The notes under the pieces: model-generated
Databases searched by the model: none
The model's input: the letters and a program-made list of their open reading frames with translations, nothing else
Told to the model about the DNA's origin: nothing
Translations under genes and position numbers: made by a program
Shown here: one piece after another, positions 15,751 to 25,787 of the stretch
Numbering within the stretch: position 1 is the first letter of the stretch
Layout of the letters: every line of letters begins with the position of its first letter
DNA from: Paenibacillus lignilyticus
GTDB taxonomy: Bacteria; Bacillota; Bacilli; Paenibacillales; Paenibacillaceae
Direction of reading: 5' to 3'
DNA: 64,000 bases
Assembly: GCF_017942085.1 (NCBI RefSeq)
Contig: NZ_JAGKSP010000011.1
Location: 124,001-188,000, forward strand

Positions 15751-18285
15751 TCAATTAAAGACTTTGAACGCATCAAGTACGACATAGTAATCGGAGGATG
15801 CCGCGTTTTTCGTACCGGTTACGACCAGCTTAATCGTATGCGCCCCGCTGCTTAAGCCTGATTTCTCGTACAGCACCGTCTGCTGCGGACCTGTTCCCGA
15901 GGTATAGAGATCCACCGTCGAATCGAGCGCGCCATCAATGTAGATCCCGACCTTGCCCAAGTTGTGCTGCTTGTAGCCAATCACTTGGATTTTGTTTCCC
16001 GTGAATGTAAACTGCGCATAATCATTGGTCGTTTTCGAGTATTTCTCGGTATCCGCGTAATCCCCGGTCCAGTTATCGAGCGTCCAGCTGCCGCTGTACG
16101 TAATAGCGGAATCGCGATCATCCGTCGTCACGACCGTCTCGGAAATAACAGCGACTCTATCCGCTGTCACGACATAGCCGGATGAACCGGCATTCTTCGT
16201 TCCTTTCACGCGCACTTTCAACGTATGCGTTCCGCTAGTCAGCACCGAGCTGGTCCAGAGCAGCGTGTTATCGGTCCTTGAAGCTGCGTAGAAGTCGACA
16301 TCAACTTCGGCTCCTCCGTCGATGGATACGGCTGCGATACCGTGATGGGCATCTCTGCTGCCATAGAGTTTAATTTGCTTGCCATTGAAATCGACTTGAT
16401 AGTAGCTGTTTGTCGTCTGCGAATAATGATCGTCGCCATTATAAGTGCCCGCTCCTGTCGACGTATTCCATGTGCCGACATACTCGAATTGATTCAACCC
16501 GGTACCTGTTGTGGCATCGTTGACGATAACTTCGCTGCCCGCGGATGCCGTGCTCACATTCAATGTGCTGCTGGCTGCAGAGACATTGCCTGCACCATCC
16601 TTCGCCTTCACGGTGAAGGCGTATGCCGTGCCGGCCGTTAAACCTGTTACGCTGAAGGATGTATTTGTCGTCGATCCCGCCAAGGTCGAACCTCGATAGA
16701 CATCATAGCCGGTGACGCCGACGTTGTCGGTTGAGGCACTCCAGGCCAGATTAATGGACGTTTGCGTCTGCGATGGAGACGTTAAGCTAGCCGGCGCCGT
16801 CGGTGCTTGGGTATCCGTATCGATGACGACACGATCTGCGGTCACGACGTAACCGGCGGAGCTTGCGTTCTTCGTGCCCTTCACCCTTACCTTCAACGTA
16901 TGAGCGCCTGCCGCTAATGTCGGACTGGTCCAGATCAACGTGTTGTCAGCGCGGGTCCCCGCATAGAAATCGGAGTCGACCTCCGTTCCTCCATCGATGG
17001 AAACCGCCGCAATGCCATGATGAGCGTCTTTCGTTCCGTAGAGCTTAATGCCTGTGCCATTGAAATCCACCTGATAGTAGCTGTTTGTCGTCAGCGAATA
17101 ATGGTCGCCGCCGTTGTATTTCACGCTGCTGCCGGAGGTTGCCGTCCACGTTCCGACATATTCGAATTGGTTCAAGCCCGTACCTGTGACAGAGTCGTCA
17201 ACCGTACCCGGTCCACCTCCGCCAACACCGCCGGAACCGGGTACAATGTTTACCTCATCGAGTGTCAGCACGCGGGAATTGCTATAGAGCGCTTGGGTTT
17301 GCGCAGTTGTATTGCCGTTCGTTAAGAATTCGCCCCAGGTCATGAACCAGCGGTATTTCGTCTGCGACGTGGCAAGCGTAGAAGGACTTGGATGTTCGCC
17401 GCACTCACCGATCGAAATGATTTTTCCTTGCGATAGCGTCTGCAGATCGTCATGATAGCTCTGCTGATAATCGTTGTTATACACGTCAACGGCGAGCACA
17501 TCGACTTTATCGATGCCAGGGAAGTAGGTCGAATACGGAGCACCCCAAGGAGTGTTCGGCGTATTGGCATTCCACACCCAGATCAAATTATTAAGGCCGT
17601 GATAGTTCGTGAAACGATCATACATAATGTCCCACAGCTTATAATAATTGGGCTGCTGCCCCCACCAGAACCAGCCGCCGTTCATTTCATGGAATGGCCT
17701 CCACAGAACCGGCACGCCCGCATCCCTTAGCTGTTCCAGGTAGCTTGCGACAAGATCGATGTTGGCGATCAACTGATTGTACGCCGTGGTTCCCGGTGTA
17801 ACGATTTGATTAAACTCGGTTTCACTGGTACCTGCCTGCACGCATTCCGCCCAGCAGTAGCCCGTTCCCGGCTTATTCGCGTGATACATCATCGTTACGA
17901 TTCCGCCGTTCTCGTACCAGTCTATCGCACTGTCGACGACGGCTTGTCGCTGATCGTCCAATTGGGCTTCCGTCTGGCCCGAAATGGCCCCCATCTCATA
18001 GCCGTGAACGGCAGGATATTTGCCCGTTATGGCATAAACCTGATTCGTCCAATAATCCGGACTCTCGAGAAAATTATGCTGACCGGATAATATATTTGTA
18101 TCTTCAATACTGTATAAGTAGGCGAGCAGGTCTCTCGCCGCTTGCGATGCATTCGCATTGATAGGCGCGGAGGCGGCAGAAGCCTTATCGGTACCGGCCG
18201 CATACATAACAGGAAGCGCAAGTGCGGTAATCATGAATACGTGCAGCGTCTTCTTCAACCATCGTGAAACACTAGGAATCATCAT
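15751..18285 (-). CDS. Secreted GH26 endo-beta-mannanase with repeated C-terminal modules
   Basis: An 844-residue exported enzyme. Signal peptide about 1-38; GH26 barrel about 45-350 with acid/base E200 in WRPFHEMNGGW and nucleophile E294 in SIGECGE. A Gly linker is followed by two closely similar beta-sandwich modules (about 365-495 and 590-720, each with NSYYQVDFNG and DAHHGIAAVSIDGG), a fibronectin type III domain between them, and a third, more divergent module at the end. It should cut beta-1,4-mannan outside the cell, with the modules binding polysaccharide. GGGGGG precedes the paired ATGs at 18285 and 18282. Confidence 0.93.
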   Translation of the reverse strand: MMIPSVSRWLKKTLHVFMITALALPVMYAAGTDKASAASAPINANASQAARDLLAYLYSIEDTNILSGQHNFLESPDYWTNQVYAITGKYPAVHGYEMGAISGQTEAQLDDQRQAVVDSAIDWYENGGIVTMMYHANKPGTGYCWAECVQAGTSETEFNQIVTPGTTAYNQLIANIDLVASYLEQLRDAGVPVLWRPFHEMNGGWFWWGQQPNYYKLWDIMYDRFTNYHGLNNLIWVWNANTPNTPWGAPYSTYFPGIDKVDVLAVDVYNNDYQQSYHDDLQTLSQGKIISIGECGEHPSPSTLATSQTKYRWFMTWGEFLTNGNTTAQTQALYSNSRVLTLDEVNIVPGSGGVGGGGPGTVDDSVTGTGLNQFEYVGTWTATSGSSVKYNGGDHYSLTTNSYYQVDFNGTGIKLYGTKDAHHGIAAVSIDGGTEVDSDFYAGTRADNTLIWTSPTLAAGAHTLKVRVKGTKNASSAGYVVTADRVVIDTDTQAPTAPASLTSPSQTQTSINLAWSASTDNVGVTGYDVYRGSTLAGSTTNTSFSVTGLTAGTAYAFTVKAKDGAGNVSAASSTLNVSTASAGSEVIVNDATTGTGLNQFEYVGTWNTSTGAGTYNGDDHYSQTTNSYYQVDFNGKQIKLYGSRDAHHGIAAVSIDGGAEVDVDFYAASRTDNTLLWTSSVLTSGTHTLKVRVKGTKNAGSSGYVVTADRVAVISETVVTTDDRDSAITYSGSWTLDNWTGDYADTEKYSKTTNDYAQFTFTGNKIQVIGYKQHNLGKVGIYIDGALDSTVDLYTSGTGPQQTVLYEKSGLSSGAHTIKLVVTGTKNAASSDYYVVLDAFKVFN

Positions 18286-18494
18286 TTTCCCCCCAATGAA
18301 TGTTTTTGCCAACCAGCGTTGCCAATCATCCCATCGTATCGTGTACACTCAAGCTGCCAATCATCGCATACGTTCATCCATGGATCATGATTCACCCCCA
18401 AGGTCTTCCGTTAATCCCAATGATAGGTTCAGAACACCTCGCAAACAATGTGACTGCTCAACGAATTCTAGCACTTTGAACCGATTCCGACCGA

Positions 18495-20258
18495 TCAGCC
18501 CGCCCTCACGACGGAAGTCTCTCCTTCTTGATCATAAAAACATGGAATTTCAATCTGTATCGACGTTCCCTCGCCGAACACGCTTTGAATTTGCACCCCG
18601 TACGCGCTGCCGCATTGCAGCTTGATTCGATCGTCCACGTTGCGAATACCGTATCCGCCTGACAATTCCCGATTGAGCACGTGATCGATCGTTTCCTTGG
18701 ACATTCCGACGCCATCATCGGAAATCGTGAATACAATTCGATCATTGTCCTTATAAGCGTGAATATGGATATGGATGTGATCGCCGTTCCAAGCGTGCTG
18801 CAGCGCATTTTCCACGAAAGGCTGCAGAATCATCTTTACGGTGCTGTATGGCAGGACGTCAGGATCGATTTCGGTGGTCACATCGAGACCATCCGCGAAT
18901 TTGATTTTCTGAATATCGATATACGTTTGAATCTGCTGGATTTCCCGATCGACGGAAATAATCGTTTTCCCTTCGTTAAGAGACAACCGATAGAACTTGG
19001 CAAGTCCCATGACCATTTGATGCAGACGCTCGATTTCCCCGAACCGGGCAAGCCTGCTGATCGAGGACAACGTATTGTACAGGAAGTGCGGATTAATTTG
19101 CTCCTGCAGCAGTGTAAGCTCCGCTTCCTTCTTCTTCAAATTCGATAAGTATACCTCTCGGATCAGCTCGTCGATGTTCTTGCCCATGTCATTGAAGGCT
19201 TCGGCAATTTGGGCAAATTCGTCGTTTCCTTTATACGAGATACGCTTGCGGAAATCCCCGCCTCGAAAGGCATTTAAGGAAGCAATGATTTTGGTGATGC
19301 GGATCGTGAAAATGCGCGATACCATGACGCTCACTGCCGTTAAAACGAGGAAGCTTGCCAAGCAGACGAGCACCGTTATTTGGCGAACGGAATCCGCGGT
19401 TGCAGCAAGCAGCTGCGTCGGGATATAGGCGACGATTCGCCAGTTTAGTCCGCTATCCAGCGGTTCATCTATCCGGAGATAATCCGATTTCCCGCTGTCT
19501 GCCCCCTGCTCAAGCAGTGCTGTATTCTTGTCCCCAGAGGAAAAGAGCGGTCGATTCTGCCCATCGTAAACTACCAATGTCGCATAATCGCCGATTTTCA
19601 TATAATCGATGGCATCGAATATTTCACTCAGCTTCGCGGTAATGCGAATAAAGCCAATCTGATTGATTTTGGCATAATCGTTTAAATTCCGAAGCAGCGA
19701 GATATTCCCGTACTGTTGATCCTCCGCGACTTGCAGCCATTTCACCTCTTGATTGGCCCCGTAAATCGTCGGAACTTTCCAAGGTTCATACCATGCTTCG
19801 CTATCAAGCCGATCAAGCCGATAAAGGTTGTACCGCTTACCCAGCGCAAGCGGATCCTCATCTTCCGCCGTAAAATAATACTCCGGTATCGCCCTGTTCT
19901 TGATATACACCTGCATGTTAATATGCAGCGTCGATAAGTCAATCGCGTTCTGAAAGGTAGGCTTCAGATGCTTAGTCAACGTCTCATAGCTGCTCCAAGC
20001 GTCCTCTTCGATGCTCAAGTTGCCCTGCAGCTGCTGATCCATATAAAGCTGGTCAGACACGCGTCCAACATCCTTGATTCGATACATGACGTTATCTTTC
20101 ATTTGAAGCAGCGTTCCTTGAATATTCTGACGGGATTGCCTCTTGGCCGATTCAACCGAGGAATGATAGGAGAATGCGCCAATGATCATAACAGGCGTCA
20201 TGATCAGAATAATGTAGGATACCATTAGCTTGAACCGGAACGACAGCTTATTCCCCAT
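18495..20258 (-). CDS. YesM-type sensor histidine kinase
   Basis: A 587-residue membrane kinase: segments near 10-31 and 293-316 flank an extracellular sensor of about 260 residues; a HAMP linker follows; then the His_kinase domain with H391 in NPHFLYNTLSS, an N-box (LQPFVENALQHA) and the lid motifs DDGVGM and GGYGIRNV. GGAGGG precedes the ATG at 20258. It lies 26 bases after the response regulator, so here the order is regulator first, the reverse of cluster A. It probably senses a mannan-derived sugar. Confidence 0.93.
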   Translation of the reverse strand: MGNKLSFRFKLMVSYIILIMTPVMIIGAFSYHSSVESAKRQSRQNIQGTLLQMKDNVMYRIKDVGRVSDQLYMDQQLQGNLSIEEDAWSSYETLTKHLKPTFQNAIDLSTLHINMQVYIKNRAIPEYYFTAEDEDPLALGKRYNLYRLDRLDSEAWYEPWKVPTIYGANQEVKWLQVAEDQQYGNISLLRNLNDYAKINQIGFIRITAKLSEIFDAIDYMKIGDYATLVVYDGQNRPLFSSGDKNTALLEQGADSGKSDYLRIDEPLDSGLNWRIVAYIPTQLLAATADSVRQITVLVCLASFLVLTAVSVMVSRIFTIRITKIIASLNAFRGGDFRKRISYKGNDEFAQIAEAFNDMGKNIDELIREVYLSNLKKKEAELTLLQEQINPHFLYNTLSSISRLARFGEIERLHQMVMGLAKFYRLSLNEGKTIISVDREIQQIQTYIDIQKIKFADGLDVTTEIDPDVLPYSTVKMILQPFVENALQHAWNGDHIHIHIHAYKDNDRIVFTISDDGVGMSKETIDHVLNRELSGGYGIRNVDDRIKLQCGSAYGVQIQSVFGEGTSIQIEIPCFYDQEGETSVVRAG

Positions 20259-20284
20259 ATGACCCTCCCTCTATTGAAACGACA

Positions 20285-21859
20285 TCAGCATTGCTTGCGG
20301 AAATCCCCGGGCGTCATGCCCGACCATTCTTTAAACTGCCGACTGAAGTATGCAATGTTCTGATAGCCCGCCATATGCGCGACCTCGTATATTTTCAGCT
20401 TCGGATCCTGCAGATGGTTCCTAGCAGCGCTCATTCTAGCTCCAATTAAATAGTTGCTGAAGGTTTCTCCCGTCTCTTCCTTGAATAATAAGCCCAGATG
20501 ATTCGGTGAGAAGGAGAAGCGGTCCGCTACCTCCCTCAGCGTCACATCCGTACCCAAACGCTGCTCGATGTACATCCGTACCTCTTCGATCAATTTTCGG
20601 TTCTTCTTCTGCCCCTTCAGATGAAGCTTCTCTGACACTTCGAACAATTTACGCCGGAACCATGACACAATATCGTCGATCGTCTCGTACCGGTGCAGAA
20701 TGTCCAAACTTTGATAATCCAGTCCGATCATTTGATAGAGGTCTTCATTCATGCCCAGCAAATAATGCTCCAGCTTCGATATTAAATGAAGCAGGAAGTT
20801 GTACACGGTGCTCTTCTGCTCCAGCTTAGAGGCGAACGCAAACAAATCCAGCAAACAATCGTCGACCTTTACAAGGTCATAGTCGGTTGCCGCCTTGAAT
20901 AGCTCCGATAAGATATGATCCAAATTACGGCTGTCCGCAATGGGTTGATCCTCAAGTTCTTCATAGGTAATGACCTTTCCTTTTCCGCTGAACAGCTTGG
21001 CATGCAGAGCCTTGCGCGCTTGCAGGTAGGAGATCGGAATCTCTTCCGGAAGCATGACAACGCTTCCAATACCGATCGTAATAGAAGCCTGAAACTGCTG
21101 CTTCACCTGCTGAATCAACCTGCTCAATTTCATTGCACAATCATCGCCGCTTACTACTATACCCATTCGATGGGCCTCCACCTTACACGGATAACCAATG
21201 GCATCATCCGCGCATGCTTTGGTAATAAAGGCTTGAAGCTCTCCTACCAAACCATGGTGCGGCTCGCTTTGGCTTGTAACCAGCTTCCAGGACACGTCGT
21301 CGACTTCAAGTAATGCTGCTGCGTACGAGGTATCTAGGCTGCTCATGCCAAGCCGTTCCAATTTCATGAAGAGCCCTTCTCGATCACCTGCTCCCGTCCC
21401 TTCCAGCCATTGACGAATGAACTCGTTGCGCAAATACGGGATCGACTGGGTGTAGGATTCAATCCACGACTCCTTCTCCCGTTCCTCGTCCAGCTGGCGC
21501 CCTACCGCGCTCATTACCTGATTGAATTCCTCGTCATCCACCGGTTTCAGCACATAATTGCTGGCACCCATTTCAAGCGCTGTTTTGGCATAGTGAAAAT
21601 CTTCAAAGCCGCTTACAAAAACGATCTTTAGCGCGGGATGCAAATCAAGCGCGGCGCGTGCGAGTTCCAGCCCCGTCATCCGCGGCATGCGCACATCCGT
21701 GACCAATATATCGACCTTCTGCCGGTTAAGAAAATCAAGGGCTGCGAAGCCGCTGTTTACAGCTGCAATGACCTGCATGTTCATTCTTTCCCAGGGGACA
21801 AGCCGCCTTAGTCCTTCCAGATCGAGTCGTTCATCATCGGCCAGCAATACGGTGTACAC
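20285..21859 (-). CDS. YesN-type response regulator, AraC family
   Basis: A 524-residue regulator: receiver domain with D55 in VTDVRMPRMTG, a long central region and a C-terminal double helix-turn-helix (EVADRFSFSPNHLGLLFKEE and YEVAHMAGYQNIAYFSRQF). The GTG at 21859 is chosen because AAGGGAG lies seven bases upstream and the receiver domain begins immediately; ATG codons further upstream lack signals. It follows a terminator, so it needs its own promoter or read-through from the transporter genes. It likely activates cluster B. Confidence 0.92.
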   Translation of the reverse strand: MYTVLLADDERLDLEGLRRLVPWERMNMQVIAAVNSGFAALDFLNRQKVDILVTDVRMPRMTGLELARAALDLHPALKIVFVSGFEDFHYAKTALEMGASNYVLKPVDDEEFNQVMSAVGRQLDEEREKESWIESYTQSIPYLRNEFIRQWLEGTGAGDREGLFMKLERLGMSSLDTSYAAALLEVDDVSWKLVTSQSEPHHGLVGELQAFITKACADDAIGYPCKVEAHRMGIVVSGDDCAMKLSRLIQQVKQQFQASITIGIGSVVMLPEEIPISYLQARKALHAKLFSGKGKVITYEELEDQPIADSRNLDHILSELFKAATDYDLVKVDDCLLDLFAFASKLEQKSTVYNFLLHLISKLEHYLLGMNEDLYQMIGLDYQSLDILHRYETIDDIVSWFRRKLFEVSEKLHLKGQKKNRKLIEEVRMYIEQRLGTDVTLREVADRFSFSPNHLGLLFKEETGETFSNYLIGARMSAARNHLQDPKLKIYEVAHMAGYQNIAYFSRQFKEWSGMTPGDFRKQC

Positions 21860-21889
21860 AGCAATTCTCCCTTCCATCTCAAATTTGGC

Positions 21890-21926
21890 AAAAAAAGAGA
21901 GTATACCTAATTTCAAGTATACTCTC
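21890..21926 (-). terminator. Terminator after the cluster B lipoprotein gene
   Basis: A perfect 10-bp stem (GAGAGTATAC with GTATACTCTC), a 10-base loop and a run of seven T residues on the minus strand, about 25 bases past the lipoprotein stop. Confidence 0.93.
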
Positions 21927-21950
21927 CTTCTTACACCCGGCAAGATACAA

Positions 21951-23603
21951 TTATTGACCCACGATGGTCTGATTGTTGTGCCAAGCATTTTCTTTAAATT
22001 TCAGCACGCTGTCGAATCCGACTTTGAGTGCGTCTTTCTCCGCCTGCGCCAACACTTCATCGACCTCCGCGTCGTTCTTTGCAAAGATCGCTTTAGCCAG
22101 CGCTTCCTTGGCAATTTCGCCTACGCTTTGCGCCGCAATCCCCTCCGCAGTATCCGGCAAAGGATCCAGATTGACGAATTGGGTCGCGTTCATCGATGTT
22201 TTCCAGAACACATTGGTTTGCTGAACCGTCGACCAGTTCCGTTTATCTTCAGGCAGCGTCATCTCGATCTTCACTTTGGCGCCATCGATGAAGGTGGTGT
22301 TGCCGACGAAGTTATACGATTGCAAACCGATCTTATCTTTCTCCTCCGGAGGCATCGATGTCCACTTGTCGTTCGGAATCGGAATGCCGTCTCCGTCAAC
22401 CGAATCCCACAGCACGCCTTGCGGCCCGAACCACACGACCTGCTGTCCTTCCGGCCCTGTCATCCAATCCAGGAATCGGAAGATCGCCTCCGGATCTTTC
22501 GCATTCTTCGTAATGACGTTTACGTTCCAGCCCAGAGAATTCCAGTTATTCGGCGTGATTTTGTTTTTATCCAGACCGGCTTTATGAATCGGCCAGATGG
22601 CCATATAGCCGTCTTCCGGATCTTTCTTCTTCAATTCTTCGTCCGGTGAGCGCCCGAGGTTCGCTGCGTCGCCTGCCGCGATGACGGCAACGCGTCCGTT
22701 GACCAACTTCTCTGAAAGCTGATCTCCTGTTTGTGTAAGCGCATCTTGCGAGATAAGCTTCTCTCTGAAAAGCATGCTCGTGTATTTCAGCGCTTCGGCA
22801 TAAGCCGGATCGCCCCAAATCGGTTTAAGCGCATCGCCGTCGGTATATACGGAATGGTCGACCAGCATCGGCGGGTTATTCTCTTTAAAGCCGGTATATA
22901 TCATGCGATGTCCCCAGCCTGATGTATCAATTTCCAGCGGGATGACATTCGGGTATTTCTCTTTGACAAGCTTCAGGTAAGCATGTAAATCATCGAAGGT
23001 TTCCAGTGCGGGCGAACCGAGTTCCTTGTAAATCTTCTTCTCGATCAGCCAGCCGGAGTTCCCGTTCGGCGTAGACGTATAGTAGTTAGGAAGCTGATAG
23101 AGCTTGCCGTCCGATGACCGGAGCAGATTGAGCGTCGCATCCCCGACATATTGCTTAAAGTTCGGATATTTGTCTAAATACTCATCGAGCGGCACGAGAG
23201 CTCCCGCGGCACGAAGCCGTTCCACGCCAGGTCCGCGATCCATCAAGATGAGATCCGGCAGCTCGTTGGACGCGATCATCGTATTAAGCTTAGCCTGCGA
23301 CGCGCCTCCTGTAGCTACTTCCTTAACCGTTACGCCTTTGTTGTCCATGATCCATTTCGAGATGGCATTGTCACCCCATGCATCAAGTCCCCACCAGTCA
23401 TAATTTCCGAAGTAAGTAAAGGTCAGCGGCTCCTCCTTGGCAGGTTTCACATCATCGCCGTTGCCTTCCGCCTTGCTTGTCGTATTGCCGGTTGTCGACT
23501 TCACATTATTCGAGCTGTTGTTGCCGCTGCTGCATGCAGAAAGCAACAGTGCCGAGCTGAGCATGCTTACAAGAATTACCGAGAGCATTCTTCTGGCCTT
23601 CAA
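21951..23603 (-). CDS. Sugar-binding lipoprotein (LplA type)
   Basis: A 550-residue solute-binding lipoprotein: lipobox LSAC (C24), Asn/Ser-rich tether to about 50, then the binding fold with the family's KLNTMIASNELPDLI segment and a C-terminal region rich in Glu/Lys. It belongs with the two permeases just upstream on the strand. Adjacent GH26 and kinase/regulator genes suggest manno-oligosaccharides as ligand; this is inference. Confidence 0.92.
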   Translation of the reverse strand: MKARRMLSVILVSMLSSALLLSACSSGNNSSNNVKSTTGNTTSKAEGNGDDVKPAKEEPLTFTYFGNYDWWGLDAWGDNAISKWIMDNKGVTVKEVATGGASQAKLNTMIASNELPDLILMDRGPGVERLRAAGALVPLDEYLDKYPNFKQYVGDATLNLLRSSDGKLYQLPNYYTSTPNGNSGWLIEKKIYKELGSPALETFDDLHAYLKLVKEKYPNVIPLEIDTSGWGHRMIYTGFKENNPPMLVDHSVYTDGDALKPIWGDPAYAEALKYTSMLFREKLISQDALTQTGDQLSEKLVNGRVAVIAAGDAANLGRSPDEELKKKDPEDGYMAIWPIHKAGLDKNKITPNNWNSLGWNVNVITKNAKDPEAIFRFLDWMTGPEGQQVVWFGPQGVLWDSVDGDGIPIPNDKWTSMPPEEKDKIGLQSYNFVGNTTFIDGAKVKIEMTLPEDKRNWSTVQQTNVFWKTSMNATQFVNLDPLPDTAEGIAAQSVGEIAKEALAKAIFAKNDAEVDEVLAQAEKDALKVGFDSVLKFKENAWHNNQTIVGQ

Positions 23604-23684
23604 GTGGATTCCCCCTGATAACGATTAATGTAAATCATGTATGTGCAAGCTCTTCTCAAGCTTATCACCAATCCTGCGATTCGA

Positions 23685-24587
23685 TTAGCCCTTCAGCGAG
23701 CCGACCAGCACGCCTTTGACAAAATATTTCTGTACGAACGGATACACCATAATAATCGGCAGCGTAGCTACCATCATCGTTGCCGACGAGAGCGATTTTG
23801 TCGTGACCGTTTTTAACCGGTCCATAGCGTCCAGCGCAGAAGCGTTTCCGCCTGCAGCTTGAGCCAGCTGTTCCGATACGATGTTGGAATTCAGAATTTG
23901 ATTGAGCAGCGTTTGTATCGGAACCAGATCCGGATTATTAATGAAGATCGTCGCCGTGAACCAGTCATTCCAATGGCCTACGGCCGTAAACAGCGACAAT
24001 GTGGCAACGACAGGACCGGACAAGGGAAGAAAGATGCGGAAAAAGATGCTAAAGTGATTCGCTCCGTCGATTTTGGCCGACTCCTCCAGCCCGTCCGGCA
24101 GCTCCATGAAGAAGGTCCGGAAAATAATCATATTCCAAACGCTGATTAGACCCGGAATAATCATGACCCAGAAGGAGTTCATCATGCCCAAGGCGCGGCA
24201 AAGCAGAAAGAATGGGATTAATCCGCCGCTGAAATACATCGTGATAATACAGAAGACCATGTAAAATTTCTTACCCGCTACTCCCCTTCGAGACATCGCA
24301 TAGGCAAAGATCGCCGTGCAGAAAATCGCCATTATTGTGCCGATGACTGTGCGCAGAACAGATACCGAGAAAGCTTGCAGCAGACGCTCATCCTTGAATA
24401 CGATTTGATAGTTAACCAGCGTAAAATCACGCGGCCAAAAGGTGATGCCGCCCAGCGTAGTATCGGTCCCGGAATTCAGGGAGATGACCAGACTGTTCCA
24501 GAACGGATACAAGGTAACGAATGCAAGAATGACGAGAAAGCTATAAATCAACAGATGCATGACGCGGTCTCCACCGCTTAAATGCAT
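23685..24587 (-). CDS. Carbohydrate ABC permease, YtcP/LplC type
   Basis: About 300 residues with six membrane segments and the loop motif LEESAKIDGANHF. The C-terminal VGSLKG tail matches the other YtcP-type permeases here. The ATG at 24587 has AAGGGG about eight bases upstream; the GTG three codons earlier lies inside that site. It follows the partner permease after 48 bases. Confidence 0.92.
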   Translation of the reverse strand: MHLSGGDRVMHLLIYSFLVILAFVTLYPFWNSLVISLNSGTDTTLGGITFWPRDFTLVNYQIVFKDERLLQAFSVSVLRTVIGTIMAIFCTAIFAYAMSRRGVAGKKFYMVFCIITMYFSGGLIPFFLLCRALGMMNSFWVMIIPGLISVWNMIIFRTFFMELPDGLEESAKIDGANHFSIFFRIFLPLSGPVVATLSLFTAVGHWNDWFTATIFINNPDLVPIQTLLNQILNSNIVSEQLAQAAGGNASALDAMDRLKTVTTKSLSSATMMVATLPIIMVYPFVQKYFVKGVLVGSLKG

Positions 24588-24635
24588 AACTGGCACCCCT
24601 TTCCTTCTTATTCCATGCTGCCGATCTCCCGCGGT

Positions 24636-25604
24636 TTACCACAAACTGGAACCGAGGCGGCGTGCAACACGGTTTGCCAGTACGAGCATCCCGACGCTAA
24701 TAACCGCTTTGAATAACCCGGCTGCCGTCGCATAAGAGTACCGATTGCTCAAGATCCCGATGCGATACACATAGGTATCAATGACATCGGAAACATCTCT
24801 TAGAATGGGATTGTTGCCGAGCAGCAGCAGATCATCGAAGCCCGCATTCAATATCCCGCCTACCGCCAGGATCAGAAAGATGATTACGACCGGCATAATG
24901 CAAGGAAGCGTAATGAGAATCATCATCCTAAAGCGGCTGGCCCCGTCAATGGAGGCCGATTCGTACAGATGCGGGTCAACCCCTGCAATCGCCGCAAGGT
25001 AAACAATCGTCGCGAATCCGATATCCTTCCAGATTCCCGTCGTGACCACAATTGTCCAGAAGTATTCCGGCATGGACAAGAAATTGATCGGCTCCTCTAT
25101 CAGATGAAGCTTCTGCAGCAGAATGTTGATGCTCCCGTTATCCGTGGAAAGCATGGACATCGCAAATCCGGCCACGATAACCCAAGAGAGGAAGTGAGGC
25201 AAGTAACTTACGGTTTGTACAATTCGCTTAAACACCATGCTTCTGACCTCATTGAGAAGCAGTGCCAGAATGATCGGAGCCGGAAATCCGAAGAACAGCT
25301 TAAGCAGGCTGATCATAATCGTGTTGCGCATGATTTGCCAAAATTCAGGCGCCTCAACAAACATCTTAAAGTGCTTAAACCCTACCCAAGGACTTGCCCA
25401 GAAGCCTTCAAACATGTTGTAGTCCTGAAACGCCATCAGAACGCCGTACATCGGTATGTAACTAAATACAAAGATGAACGCGATGGAAGGGATGATCATA
25501 AGCTGCAAGTCCCATTGGTTTCTTAACGTCTCGATCAGCTTCGGCTTTGCTTTCCGCTGTTTTGAAGGTGCCGTCGTCGCACTGATGGATTGCTGCGCTT
25601 CCAA
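24636..25604 (-). CDS. Carbohydrate ABC permease, LplB type
   Basis: About 322 residues, starting with a polar Lys-rich tail, then six membrane segments and the loop motif LYESASIDGASRF. The start is set by the ribosome binding site: AGGAGGGGG lies just ahead of a TTG at 25604, and length then matches the family. The frame upstream is open for 58 codons but includes the leader with an inverted GTTAC/GTAAC pair at 25627-25649. First gene of the cluster B importer. Confidence 0.9.
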   Translation of the reverse strand: MEAQQSISATTAPSKQRKAKPKLIETLRNQWDLQLMIIPSIAFIFVFSYIPMYGVLMAFQDYNMFEGFWASPWVGFKHFKMFVEAPEFWQIMRNTIMISLLKLFFGFPAPIILALLLNEVRSMVFKRIVQTVSYLPHFLSWVIVAGFAMSMLSTDNGSINILLQKLHLIEEPINFLSMPEYFWTIVVTTGIWKDIGFATIVYLAAIAGVDPHLYESASIDGASRFRMMILITLPCIMPVVIIFLILAVGGILNAGFDDLLLLGNNPILRDVSDVIDTYVYRIGILSNRYSYATAAGLFKAVISVGMLVLANRVARRLGSSLW

Positions 25605-25724
25605 CTTGTTACCCCCTCCTGATTTGTTACATTTAGTATAAAAGTAACGAGAAACCTTTCCTATGAGAGTAAGCAATGAAAACTTGCACATATCAATGAA
25701 CAGTCTTGCGGCAATTGTGCAAAC

Positions 25725-25764
25725 AAAAAAACAATCCACTCCGCCTCCAGGCGTAAGGATTGTT
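25725..25764 (-). terminator. Terminator of the PhyH/oxidoreductase operon
   Basis: AACAATCC with GGATTGTT and an inner GCCT/AGGC stem, followed by a T-run on the minus strand. It lies 24 bases after the oxidoreductase stop and separates this two-gene operon from the importer genes. Confidence 0.85.
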
Positions 25765-25787
25765 GATGATCTAACCAATACGATTTC

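Noticed and set aside
25627-25649. GTTAC-N13-GTAAC pair as a further copy of the mannanase activator dyad
   Set aside because: The half-sites point the other way and the spacer is 13 instead of 7, so it is a different arrangement.
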